Shown piece after piece: positions 24,389 through 32,972 of a stretch of DNA of 64,000 bases (positions within the stretch are counted from its first letter, which is position 1; each line of letters opens with the position of its first letter). The position numbers were made by a program, and so were the translations under genes. Source of the DNA: Desulfatibacillum aliphaticivorans DSM 15576 (lineage in GTDB: Bacteria; Desulfobacterota; Desulfobacteria; Desulfobacterales; Desulfatibacillaceae); contig NZ_AUCT01000001.1 of the NCBI RefSeq assembly GCF_000429905.1, positions 1-64,000 of the forward strand. The letters run 5' to 3'. The notes under the pieces were generated by a model, which searched no databases, was not told the origin of the DNA, and saw only the letters and a list, made by a program, of their open reading frames with translations.

Positions 24389-25252
24389 TTACCGTTCAAT
24401 ATCCCGGTGCGAAAGGGATACATTCGAGAAAAGACCCTTTAAATGCTCATAAACTATGCCGGCCACGGACACCGACCGATGCTTTCCGCCCGTGCATCCA
24501 ACGGCCACGGTCAGGTAGGCTTTCCCCTCTTTTTGGTACCGGGGCGCCAAAAAATCCAGCAGGTCGATAAACTTTTTCAGGAACTCCTGGGTCACGGGCT
24601 TTTCCAGCACAAACTCCTGCACAGGGGCTTGCAGTCCGGTCAAATTCTTTAATTCCGGCACAAAATAAGGATTGGGCAAAAACCTGACGTCCATGACGAG
24701 GTCGGCGCCCCGCGGAATGCCGTATTTGAACCCGAACGAAAGCACGCTGATCTGGATCGACTTTCTTTCGTTTTTTTGGGCGCCCATCTCTTGAATCATG
24801 GCTTTAAGCTGGTGGACGTTCAAATTGGACGAGTCCACCACCCGGTGAGCGATGCTGCGCAACGGCTCCAAAACCTGCTTTTCCAGGCGAATGCCCTCAA
24901 GGAGCCCTTTGTCCTTGGACAGGGGATGCTGGCGCCGGGTTTCCGAGTATCGCCGAATCAAGGTGTCTTCGTCCGATTCCAGAAAAATGATTTCAAAGGC
25001 GTAGCCCTGGTCTTCCAGATCCTTGAAAACGTTTTCAAAACGGGAGACAAAGCCTTTTTCCCGCAGATCCATAACAAAGGCGAATCGCGTCACCTCGGAC
25101 ACGGTTTGGTTCTGCAATTCCAGAAACTTGGGCAGCAAGGCCACGGGCAGGTTGTCGACGCAAAAGAATCCCGCATCCTCAAGGGCCGCCAGGGCCGTGC
25201 TTTTACCGGACCCGGACAGACCCGTGATGATGACGATTTTAAGGCGTTCCAC
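24389..25252 (-). CDS. rapZ: RapZ/YvcJ-family nucleotide-binding adapter
   Basis: RapZ-type proteins bind nucleotides and in enterobacteria steer decay of the small RNA controlling GlmS. The roles in delta-proteobacteria are not established. Starting at the GTG at 25252 gives 287 residues, the usual length, with AGGAG eight bases upstream. Walker A is GLSGSGKST at residues 11-19. The C-terminal GCTGGKHRSV segment is characteristic of the family. The gene starts two bases after the ptsN stop. A longer reading upstream would overlap ptsN and add an unconserved leader. Confidence 0.94.
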   Translation of the reverse strand: MERLKIVIITGLSGSGKSTALAALEDAGFFCVDNLPVALLPKFLELQNQTVSEVTRFAFVMDLREKGFVSRFENVFKDLEDQGYAFEIIFLESDEDTLIRRYSETRRQHPLSKDKGLLEGIRLEKQVLEPLRSIAHRVVDSSNLNVHQLKAMIQEMGAQKNERKSIQISVLSFGFKYGIPRGADLVMDVRFLPNPYFVPELKNLTGLQAPVQEFVLEKPVTQEFLKKFIDLLDFLAPRYQKEGKAYLTVAVGCTGGKHRSVSVAGIVYEHLKGLFSNVSLSHRDIER

Positions 25253-25254
25253 GA

Positions 25255-25713
25255 TTAGAACTCCTGATCCACTTCTCCGATGGCTTGAGCGACCTCCTGG
25301 GGGGAGTCGCAACCCATCAAGCGTTTGCGGAACTCTTCGTTACGTAAAAGCCGTGAAATCTGAGCCAGCATGGTGAGATGCAGCCCGGCGGAGTCCGTCG
25401 GGACCGCCAAAAGGAAGAAAATATTGGTGGGTTTTCCGTCGATGGATTCAAAATCCACCCCCTGCCGGCTGATGCCGAAACCCAGATGGAGTTTGCTCAA
25501 CTCCCTCATTTTACCGTGGGGAATGCCGATTCCGTTCCCCACGCCGGTGCTTCCCAGGCGCTCTCTATCCAGCAGCACCCGGACCATATCCTCAACCTTG
25601 ACCCCGGCGGCTTGGGCCACCGGGGCTGCCAGTTCCTCTATAATCCCCTTCTTATCCCGGGCCTGCAGATCGCACAGCATGCACTCGGGAGTGATGTTAT
25701 CAAGAATTTTCAT
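25255..25713 (-). CDS. ptsN: PTS nitrogen-regulatory EIIA (PtsN)
   Basis: The 152-residue EIIA-Ntr domain carries the phosphoacceptor histidine in GIGIPHGKM and the DRERLGSTGVG segment just before it. It belongs to the nitrogen PTS, a phosphorelay that regulates rather than imports. The order rpoN-hpf-ptsN-rapZ is the classic one. A CxxC-like pair (ECMLCD) near residue 11 is a small oddity. It starts 25 bases after hpf stops. Confidence 0.95.
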   Translation of the reverse strand: MKILDNITPECMLCDLQARDKKGIIEELAAPVAQAAGVKVEDMVRVLLDRERLGSTGVGNGIGIPHGKMRELSKLHLGFGISRQGVDFESIDGKPTNIFFLLAVPTDSAGLHLTMLAQISRLLRNEEFRKRLMGCDSPQEVAQAIGEVDQEF

Positions 25714-25738
25714 AAATTAAATCGCTTCGCAACCTATT

Positions 25739-26281
25739 CTACATCATGGGCTCGATGAGGCCCAGGTTGTTTCCTCTTCTCCGGTAAAGCACGTTTACCT
25801 GGCCTGTTTTTGCGTTAGTGAACACCATAAACTGATTGTCCACCAACTCCATTTGCAGTACGGCTTCTTCCACATCCATGGGTTTGTAATCGATGGTTTC
25901 CACACGGATGGTTGTCTCTAGAGGTTCGTCGTCCGATTCCAAAGCGCTAATGGCGCCCTCCTCTCTCAGGCGGGCCTTGCCCCGGGACGCGTCCCGGCGC
26001 TTTCGGACTTTTTGCTTTCCCTTTTTAATTTGTTTTTCCAGCTTATCCAATACCTTGTCTATGGAGGTATACATGTCGCCGGTCTCTTCCTTTCCATTTA
26101 TCGTGAGCCGGTCGCCCGCCACATTGATTTCCGCAATGTGGCGATGCTTCTCCACAGTCAATACCACGTTTGCCTCGGCCGGATTGTCCAGGTACTTGTC
26201 AAACCTGTCCAATTTTTCGCTAGCATAATCTCTCAAAGCGTCGGAGGGATCCAGGTTTTTAAAAGTAACCGATGTGTGCAT
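25739..26281 (-). CDS. hpf: Long-form ribosome hibernation promoting factor
   Basis: The 180-residue length and two domains mark the long form. An N-terminal HPF/YfiA domain (about 1-100) binds the 30S decoding region. A C-terminal dimerisation domain (about 120-180, TIRVETIDYKPMDVEEAVLQ) lets two ribosomes pair as 100S. It sits between rpoN and ptsN in the conserved order. The 193-base gap from rpoN is larger than its other spacings, so it may have its own promoter. Confidence 0.95.
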   Translation of the reverse strand: MHTSVTFKNLDPSDALRDYASEKLDRFDKYLDNPAEANVVLTVEKHRHIAEINVAGDRLTINGKEETGDMYTSIDKVLDKLEKQIKKGKQKVRKRRDASRGKARLREEGAISALESDDEPLETTIRVETIDYKPMDVEEAVLQMELVDNQFMVFTNAKTGQVNVLYRRRGNNLGLIEPMM

Positions 26282-26474
26282 AGGAACAACCTCCCTTATT
26301 TCGGTTGCGCGGGCTTAGCCCGCTTGTTGTACCAGCCGGCCTTGTTCCTGACCGGCTTCAAAGTAAACCCTTTTAAGCAAGGATTTGGGGCATTTGGCCG
26401 ATGCCTGTTAAATGGTTGAATTAGATTTCTTTAGACTCCTTTTCAAAGGGACAACTAGGTTAACAAATTCGCCG

Positions 26475-27935
26475 TCAGGCCAGTTTCTTGCGCTTGCTGG
26501 AAGGAAGAATCCCCAGCATCTCGCGGTATTTGGCTACTGTACGGCGGGCGATCTGAATATTGTTATCCTCCAGCATGGAGGCTATCTTGTCGTCGGAATA
26601 CGGCTTTTTCGGATTTTCGCCCTTGATGATCTGCAAAATCCGCTCTTTCACGCTGGCCGAAGCAATGGCGCCGCCGTTCACCCTATTGATGGAGCTGTTG
26701 AAAAAGTATTTCAGTTCGAAAATCCCCTGGGGCGTGTGGGCGTACTTATTGGTGGTGACCCGGCTGATGGTGGACTCATGCATCTCGATGTCCTCGGCCA
26801 CGTCCCGCAGCACCATGGGCTTTAGGTGGGCGATGCCCTTTTCCAAAAACGGCCTTTGGAATTTCACGATGCTTTCCATGACCTTATAGATGGTGCGCTG
26901 CCTTTGGTGGATGCTTCGGATAAGCCAGGCCGCGGACCGCAGCTTGCCCTGGACGTAATTTTTCGTCTCTTCGGGCAGATTGGCTTCTTTTTGCAGAGCC
27001 TGCTTGTAAAAGTTGCTCACATGCAGCTTGGGCAGGCCGTCGTCGTTCAGGACGATTTCAAAATTGTCCCCGACCTTATATACGAAAATATCGGGTACAA
27101 TGTAATGCGGCTCTTCGTCGGAAAACTGGCGGCCCGGCTTGGGCTCCAGACCCATGATAAGGCGGACGGCGGCAAGCACGTCGTCCATGGAGATGCGCAA
27201 GGCCGAAGCAATGGCCTTGTAGTTTTTATTTTGCAGGTGATTGAGGTAATTGCAGACAATCTGCTCCAGCACCGGATCTTTGATCTGAAGGTGGCGAATC
27301 TGGATCATGAGGCATTCGCTCAGATTGCGTGCGCACACGCCCACCGGATCCAGGGTATGCATTTGCTCCAGGACCTTTTCCACCAGTTCGGGCTCTTCTC
27401 CCATGGCCAGGGCGATTTCCTCAACCGTGGCGTCCAGGTATCCGTCTTTGTTCAGGTTGCCGATAATCATCTCTCCGACTTCCTGGTCTTTGGAATCGGA
27501 AAACTTCAACATGAGCTGCCACAAAAGATGCTCGGACAAGGATTCCTTACGCGCTATGAAGCTCTCGTATTTGGGCGCCTCCCTTTCTTCGCTTTCAAAC
27601 ACCGCAGGCCCGGGAGCGCTGTATTCGTCCATGTAGTTGGACCAATCCACGTCATCCGGCGTGCGTTCTTCTATGACCACTTCCTTTTCTTCGGGCGGAG
27701 CCGCCTCTTTGGCGGCCAAATCCATGGGGTCGTCTCTTCTGTTGTCCCCCATATCTTCGTCAGCCCCCCCGGACTCGTCCCCCTCTTCAATGGCGGCGTT
27801 CTGCTCCATCTCCTGCTGGATAACGTCCAATAACTCCAAATGGGACAATTGCAGCAGCTTGATCGCCATCTGCAACTGGGGCGTCATGATGAGTTGTTGG
27901 GCCAGACGCAGTTGCTGTCGTAGTTCCAGTGCCAT
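26475..27935 (-). CDS. rpoN: RNA polymerase sigma-54 factor
   Basis: The 486 residues show the Q/L-rich activator region (LRQQLRLAQQLIMTPQLQM), an acidic linker (about 50-120), the core-binding domain and the C-terminal DNA-binding part. The RpoN box reads ARRTVAKYRE. It recognises -24/-12 promoters such as those at 16095 and 39974, and needs AAA+ activators, four of which are encoded in this window. The gene lies 92 bases after lptB on the same strand. Confidence 0.97.
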   Translation of the reverse strand: MALELRQQLRLAQQLIMTPQLQMAIKLLQLSHLELLDVIQQEMEQNAAIEEGDESGGADEDMGDNRRDDPMDLAAKEAAPPEEKEVVIEERTPDDVDWSNYMDEYSAPGPAVFESEEREAPKYESFIARKESLSEHLLWQLMLKFSDSKDQEVGEMIIGNLNKDGYLDATVEEIALAMGEEPELVEKVLEQMHTLDPVGVCARNLSECLMIQIRHLQIKDPVLEQIVCNYLNHLQNKNYKAIASALRISMDDVLAAVRLIMGLEPKPGRQFSDEEPHYIVPDIFVYKVGDNFEIVLNDDGLPKLHVSNFYKQALQKEANLPEETKNYVQGKLRSAAWLIRSIHQRQRTIYKVMESIVKFQRPFLEKGIAHLKPMVLRDVAEDIEMHESTISRVTTNKYAHTPQGIFELKYFFNSSINRVNGGAIASASVKERILQIIKGENPKKPYSDDKIASMLEDNNIQIARRTVAKYREMLGILPSSKRKKLA

Positions 27936-28027
27936 TATTATCCTGACTGCCTGATTATTATGCTAATTTTTTTTTCTCGGGGGATGTGACGAGCTTCATC
28001 CCGTGCATGTTCTATGCCAAAAGACTA

Positions 28028-28750
28028 TCACAGAGTGAATCCCTCGCCAAGATAAAAACGCTTGGCCACCTCGCTGGAGGCGATTTTTTCCGGCGAACCC
28101 GATTCAATCACGGCGCCATGATTTAAAATATAAGCAGTATCGCAAACTTTTAAAGTCTCTCTGACGCTGTGATCCGAAATTAAAACCCCGATCCCACGCT
28201 CCGTCAAATGCTTAATGATATTCGATATGTCAATGACGGCCAAGGGGTCTATGCCGGCGAAAGGCTCATCCAAAAGCATGAACAAAGGCTCTGTGGCCAA
28301 GGCCCGGGCGATTTCCAGCCGCCTTCTTTCACCGCCGGACAAAAGATAGGCCTTCCGGTCCGCAAGACGGCTGATTCCCAGCTCGTCCATGAGCCCGGCG
28401 GCCTTTTTCTCCCGGCCGGACCGGGATAACCTGCCCACCTCCAGGATGGCCATGATGTTGTCCCGCACGCTCAACTTGCCGAACACCGAGCTTTCCTGGG
28501 GAAGGTAGCCCAGGCCCTTTCGGGCCCGCACGTACATGGGATCGTCCGTCAGATCCCGCCCGTCCAGAAGAACCTTGCCTCCGTCAGCCTGAATCATGCC
28601 CACAGCCATATAAAAGGTGGTGGTCTTGCCGGCGCCGTTGGGGCCCAGCAGCCCGGTCACGGCGCCGCTGGCCACCTCCATGGTCACATGATCCACGGTC
28701 ATCTTGTTATTGTAGACCTTCACCAGGTCTTCCAAAAGCAAGGTCGCCAT
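28028..28750 (-). CDS. lptB: LPS export ABC transporter ATPase LptB
   Basis: LptB powers extraction of lipopolysaccharide from the inner membrane through LptFG. The 240 residues carry Walker A GPNGAGKTT, the signature LSGGERRRLEIARAL and Walker B MLLDEPFAGID, followed by the switch histidine in ISDHSVRET. It lies 3 bases after lptA and upstream of rpoN, as in many proteobacteria. lptF and lptG are not in the window. Confidence 0.96.
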   Translation of the reverse strand: MATLLLEDLVKVYNNKMTVDHVTMEVASGAVTGLLGPNGAGKTTTFYMAVGMIQADGGKVLLDGRDLTDDPMYVRARKGLGYLPQESSVFGKLSVRDNIMAILEVGRLSRSGREKKAAGLMDELGISRLADRKAYLLSGGERRRLEIARALATEPLFMLLDEPFAGIDPLAVIDISNIIKHLTERGIGVLISDHSVRETLKVCDTAYILNHGAVIESGSPEKIASSEVAKRFYLGEGFTL

Positions 28751-28753
28751 GCG

Positions 28754-29362
28754 CTATTCGCCTTCCTTGGCCGGTTTATCCTTGTTTTCCTCGGATTTTT
28801 CCGGAAAAAACTCCGCCTGCACCCCGCCTTCAAAGGTCAACAGGCCGTCCTTGCTTCGGGTGATGATTTCGCCGCTTACCGTGTTTTTTCCCGAAACCAC
28901 TTTGGCGGGACCGCCGGTCAGCACCAAATCGCCCGTCTTCTGCAAATACAGAGCCTCGTCCGAATGGGAGGTGAAAGCCTCGTTGACAATCTCCACGTTC
29001 CCCAGGGCCTGGATTTTTTTCAAGGATTGGGAGGCGGGAAGGCCGCTTTGGACATCGTTTTGCTCCTTTTCCCCCACGTACCAAATTGTCAACTCATTGG
29101 CTTTGATGGTGGTCTTGCCTTGCGTCGCGACCACATCCATGGAAAACCAGGCCTTATTCTCTTCCTGATTGGTCACCAGTTTCTGCGCCTTTATTTTGAT
29201 CGGCCCTTTGGACAGGTCGAACCCGGCCAAAGCCGCCTGATCCGGAGTTTGGGCGCTATTGTCGGCCCACAAAGGCCCCAGGGAGCAGACACAGGCAAAA
29301 ACGGTAAGCAGAAAAATCTTAATAATGCTTGGCAACAAGCGTTTGTGATTGATGTTCGACAT
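28754..29362 (-). CDS. lptA: LPS transport periplasmic protein LptA
   Basis: LptA forms the periplasmic bridge for LPS. I place the start at 29362 (MSNINHKRLL) because GGAGG inside the end of lptC lies eight bases upstream. The product has about 202 residues, a signal peptide ending near PLWA, and an OstA-like beta-jellyroll with repeated short strands (IKIKAQKLVTNQEENKAWF, NTVSGEIITRSKDG). The tail is lysine/glutamate-rich. It is tightly coupled to lptC, with the stop and start one base apart. Confidence 0.93.
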   Translation of the reverse strand: MSNINHKRLLPSIIKIFLLTVFACVCSLGPLWADNSAQTPDQAALAGFDLSKGPIKIKAQKLVTNQEENKAWFSMDVVATQGKTTIKANELTIWYVGEKEQNDVQSGLPASQSLKKIQALGNVEIVNEAFTSHSDEALYLQKTGDLVLTGGPAKVVSGKNTVSGEIITRSKDGLLTFEGGVQAEFFPEKSEENKDKPAKEGE

Positions 29363-29363
29363 A

Positions 29364-29936
29364 TCAGGAGCCTCCAAGGATAGCGACTACGTTTCCACGA
29401 AATTCCGCCTGTTTGTTTTTAAGGTCATATTGCATGGAATCCGCCGTCAAATAAACTGACGGGCCTTTGATTCGCACCCGTCCCGGCGAATAAAGCGACT
29501 GTTTTTCATTGGAGTATTCCAATTTGTCGCTGGTCAGGGAGTACGGCTTGTTCGTCGCCTCCACAGCGTGCTTGAGCATGAAGTCATGGGTGAAAAAGTT
29601 GACCTCGCCGTATTTGGCCGTCACCTTGGTTTCGGACTTGTCTGCGCCGTATAACATGATGCCGAGATTGTAGAAGCGGCCGCTTTTCCCTAGTTCCGTC
29701 AATTCAGCGGAGGCCGCATCCAGCATCCATTCCAGTTTTCCGTCCCTGACCGCCTCGTGGTGGAGTTTGGTCAGCACCATGCCGCCGTCCTCTGATATTT
29801 CGGTTTTCTCCACAGTGGTCTGCCCCCCGTCATCCTTCATGTAGAGGCGCCCCACCATGGGGCCGATTATCAAAGCGATCAAGAAGCCCGCCATCAAGTA
29901 GATGATGCTAGACTGCAACCTGTTTCTGCGTTTCAT
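29364..29936 (-). CDS. lptC: LPS export protein LptC
   Basis: The 190-residue protein has one N-terminal membrane helix (about 10-30) and a periplasmic OstA-like domain (about 50-185) including KPYSLTSDKLEYSNEKQSLY. LptC anchors the bridge to the LptBFG complex. Its start overlaps the end of kdsC by 29 bases, and its stop nearly abuts lptA. Confidence 0.92.
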   Translation of the reverse strand: MKRRNRLQSSIIYLMAGFLIALIIGPMVGRLYMKDDGGQTTVEKTEISEDGGMVLTKLHHEAVRDGKLEWMLDAASAELTELGKSGRFYNLGIMLYGADKSETKVTAKYGEVNFFTHDFMLKHAVEATNKPYSLTSDKLEYSNEKQSLYSPGRVRIKGPSVYLTADSMQYDLKNKQAEFRGNVVAILGGS

Positions 29937-30444
29937 CCCATAATCCCTTGGCTTTCAGGATTCCCTCGCAAACTTCCCGTACTGCACCGCGGCCGCCGGG
30001 TTTGGTCGTGACCAGCCTGGCGGCATTTATCACGTCTGGATGGGCGTCCGCCACAGCCACGCCCACGCCGACCTTGGACATGATGCCCATGTCCGGTATG
30101 TCGTCGCCCACAAAGGCCATGCGTTCAGGCGGAACCTTCATATCCCGGCTGATTTGCTCTATGAGCAGGGACTTGTTTTTCACGCCGTCCCAAAGATGCG
30201 TAATGCCCAGGTTTTCGCACCTTTTGGCAAGCGCTTTGGAACTGCGCCCCGTCACAATGCCGGTGACGATTCCAGCCAGTTGAAGCATGCGGATTCCCAG
30301 GCCGTCCTTCACGCTGAAGGTCTTGATTTCTCCGCCGTCGTCCCCGTAAGTGATGGACCCGTCCGTCAGCACGCCGTCCACGTCCAGGAGCAAGACATCC
30401 ACCTGTTCGAGGACATCCCAGTTTTCAGCCGCTCTATCCGGCAT
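29908..30444 (-). CDS. kdsC: KDO-8-phosphate phosphatase
   Basis: This HAD-family enzyme removes phosphate from KDO 8-phosphate, the step after KdsA. The 178 residues have the nucleophile motif LLLDVDGVLTDG, the IVTGRSSKA threonine motif and the metal-binding VGDDIPDMG. Lack of a large cap matches the tetrameric KdsC type. It lies between kdsA and lptC and overlaps lptC. Confidence 0.95.
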   Translation of the reverse strand: MPDRAAENWDVLEQVDVLLLDVDGVLTDGSITYGDDGGEIKTFSVKDGLGIRMLQLAGIVTGIVTGRSSKALAKRCENLGITHLWDGVKNKSLLIEQISRDMKVPPERMAFVGDDIPDMGIMSKVGVGVAVADAHPDVINAARLVTTKPGGRGAVREVCEGILKAKGLWDETQKQVAV

Positions 30445-30481
30445 GGTTCGTCCCTTCTCCGGGATCGCTCCCGGGCGGAAT

Positions 30482-31303
30482 TCAGGAGGCTGCTTTCCTG
30501 ATAGCCAATAATTGGGGCAAAATGCTTTCCAGCATTTCCATAGTCAATGAGTTGGGGCCGTCGCACAGGGCTTTGTCCGGGTCCGTATGCACTTCGAAAA
30601 AGACCCCGTCCACCCCCGCGGCCGCCGCCGCCCGGGCCAGCAAGGGAACATAGGACCGATCCCCGCCGGAGCAGTTTCCCAGGCCTCCGGGCATTTGCAC
30701 GCTGTGGGTGGCGTCAAAAACCACGGGAAAGCCCAGATCCCGCATAATGCTGAAATTCCTGAAATCCACCACCAGATTGTTATATCCAAAGCTGCTGCCG
30801 CGCTCTGTGAGCATGATGCGCTCGTTGCCCGTGGACAGAACCTTGCCCGTCACGTGCTTCATATCCCAGGGGCCTACGAACTGGCCTTTTTTCACGTTAA
30901 CGGGCTTGCCGCTATTGCCCGCGGCCGTCAAAAGATCGGTCTGCCGGCACAGAAACGCGGGAATCTGCAGGATATCAAGAACCTCGGACGCCGGCCCCAC
31001 CTGATCCGGGGAATGCACATCGGAAATCACCGGCAACCCAAGCCGGGACTTTACCTTGCCCAGGATAGCCAGCCCTTGCTCCAGGCCGGGGCCGCGAAAA
31101 GAATCTATGGACGTGCGATTGGCCTTGTCAAAAGAAGCCTTGAACACAAAGTTGACGTCCATGTCCCGGACGATTCCCTTTATGCGCTCCGCGATCTCAA
31201 GGGTTTTTTCCTCATTCTCGATCACGCAAGGCCCGGCAATGAGGAGCAAAGGCGCTCCCAGGCCCACGTTCATGTTATTTCCGATTGAAAATGTGTTCGT
31301 CAT
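30482..31303 (-). CDS. kdsA: 3-deoxy-8-phosphooctulonate synthase
   Basis: KdsA joins arabinose 5-phosphate and phosphoenolpyruvate to make KDO 8-phosphate for the LPS inner core. The 273 residues carry LIAGPCVIENE, KASFDKANR, ISDVHSPDQ and DATHSVQMPGG. The metal-dependent form has cysteine where the metal-free form has asparagine; the C in AGPCVIE marks the cysteine-containing type. It opens the minus-strand operon. A divergent intergenic region of 194 bases separates it from the M23 peptidase. Confidence 0.96.
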   Translation of the reverse strand: MTNTFSIGNNMNVGLGAPLLLIAGPCVIENEEKTLEIAERIKGIVRDMDVNFVFKASFDKANRTSIDSFRGPGLEQGLAILGKVKSRLGLPVISDVHSPDQVGPASEVLDILQIPAFLCRQTDLLTAAGNSGKPVNVKKGQFVGPWDMKHVTGKVLSTGNERIMLTERGSSFGYNNLVVDFRNFSIMRDLGFPVVFDATHSVQMPGGLGNCSGGDRSYVPLLARAAAAAGVDGVFFEVHTDPDKALCDGPNSLTMEMLESILPQLLAIRKAAS

Positions 31304-31423
31304 AATCTACGGCATCCTTGATCAATGAGCCTGCCAATTGGCGTAAAGTCAATAAACGCAAGGCTTGAAAAACCTTTGACTTGGGTTTATCCTGCTACCC
31401 AGGTATTGTCAAGGCGGTAAAAA

Positions 31424-31444
31424 CAGGGCTTGATTCAAGCCCTG
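31424..31444. terminator. Perfect palindrome between kdsA and the M23 peptidase
   Basis: CAGGGCTTGA and TCAAGCCCTG flank one base. Because both neighbours are transcribed away from this point, it is more likely an operator or leader hairpin than a terminator. Confidence 0.4.
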
Positions 31445-31497
31445 CAAGCTGATATGTTTTACGGCACAATTGACCCTCAGACATATAGGATAATATA

Positions 31498-32880
31498 TTG
31501 AAAAAGAAGGGATTTCGTTTTTTAGGCTTGTTGGTTGGAATAGCGCTTGCGGTGGTTTTGGTCCCCGGAGGCTGGTACTTATTTCAACGCATGGAGGGAA
31601 ATGCGCCAACCGTTCAATGGAAGGCGCCCATCACCTATGCGGGCTTATCCACCACCTTTGAAGGCGTGCTCGCAGACCCCGAAAACGGGTTGTCAGGCGT
31701 CCGGATCGTCCTGACCCGCCCCGGGGACAAGGAGGTGGAGGTTTTTTCCAAGGAATATCCCGCCAAAGGATTTTTGGGGCCGGGACAGGTCAAGAAAGAC
31801 TCCATCTCGTTCACTATTGAGCCAGACAAGCTGAACATCAGCGACGGCGAGGCGGTGCTCCGCGTGAGCGCCAGGGATCGGTCTTTAAGGAGCTGGGCCA
31901 ACGGCAACCTGTTTTATCAGGAATACCCTCTGACCATTGACACCAGGCCGCCCGCCATATCCGTTCTGACCACAAGACATTACCTGCGCCAGGGAGGCTC
32001 AGGGCTGGCTATTTACCGTCTTTCCGAAAAAGGCGTGAAAAACGGCGTCCAAGTGGGGGATAACTTCTTCCCCGGCTATTCCGGCGGATTCAGCGACCCG
32101 GACGTATACATGGCCTTTTTCGCCGTGGACAACGAACAGCCCACGGACACTAAAATAATGATACAGGCTGCGGATAAGGCCGGCAACATCAGCGCCGCCT
32201 CTTTTTCCTACCTGATCAATCCGGGCAATTTTCGCAAGGACGTCATAAATATTTCAGACCGGTTTATGGAAATGGTCCTGCCTCAGTTCGAAGCGGGCAA
32301 AAGGGTCGACCCCAACGTTCCGCTCATCGATCGCTACCTGAAAATCAACAGGGAGCAAAGGCAAAGCGACTACGCCATCGCCGGCGCCATGTGCGAACGC
32401 TCCAAACCTGTGATCTATTGGGACGGCGTTTTTTCGCGCCTGCCCAATTCGGCCAACCGGGCCAGGTTCGCAGACAGGCGGGAATACCGCTATAAAGGAG
32501 AAAAAGTGGACCGCCAGGTGCACCTGGGTATTGATTTGGCCTCCGTCGCCCAATCCCCCGTGCCTGCGGCCAACAGCGGTATGGTGATTTATGCGGCCCC
32601 ACAGGGAATATACGGCCAGACCGTTTACATAGACCATGGTTTCGGCCTCATTTCCCAGTACTCCCATTTGTCCCGCATTGACGTAAGTGAGGGGCAAAAG
32701 GTAGAAAAAGATCAGATTATCGGCCTGACCGGCAGTACGGGGCTTGCCATTGGAGATCATTTGCACTTTGGAATGCTTGTGGGCGACACCTTTGTGAACC
32801 CCATTGAATGGTGGGACGCATCCTGGATAAAAAACAACGTGACCTCCAAGATCAACGCTGTTACAAAGGCCCTCCAGTAA
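31498..32880 (+). CDS. Membrane-anchored M23 (LytM-type) metallopeptidase
   Basis: A TTG start at 31498 with AGGA seven bases upstream gives 460 residues. An N-terminal helix (about 8-27) anchors or exports it. Residues 40-240 form an Ig-like region. The M23 domain lies at about 330-440 with zinc ligands H342 and D346 (HLGID) and H423, and catalytic histidines H390 and H421 (HLHF). All active-site residues are present, so it should cut peptidoglycan cross-bridges in the periplasm. Being divergent from kdsA fits an envelope function. Confidence 0.92.
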   Translation: MKKKGFRFLGLLVGIALAVVLVPGGWYLFQRMEGNAPTVQWKAPITYAGLSTTFEGVLADPENGLSGVRIVLTRPGDKEVEVFSKEYPAKGFLGPGQVKKDSISFTIEPDKLNISDGEAVLRVSARDRSLRSWANGNLFYQEYPLTIDTRPPAISVLTTRHYLRQGGSGLAIYRLSEKGVKNGVQVGDNFFPGYSGGFSDPDVYMAFFAVDNEQPTDTKIMIQAADKAGNISAASFSYLINPGNFRKDVINISDRFMEMVLPQFEAGKRVDPNVPLIDRYLKINREQRQSDYAIAGAMCERSKPVIYWDGVFSRLPNSANRARFADRREYRYKGEKVDRQVHLGIDLASVAQSPVPAANSGMVIYAAPQGIYGQTVYIDHGFGLISQYSHLSRIDVSEGQKVEKDQIIGLTGSTGLAIGDHLHFGMLVGDTFVNPIEWWDASWIKNNVTSKINAVTKALQ

Positions 32881-32972
32881 GTCCGCCCCTCATACAGGAG
32901 CGCGCGCCGGACGCCGCCGGAAACGGTATACAGGAAAAAAAATGGGGTTTTCCCTATTTCGGAGAATAAGCT

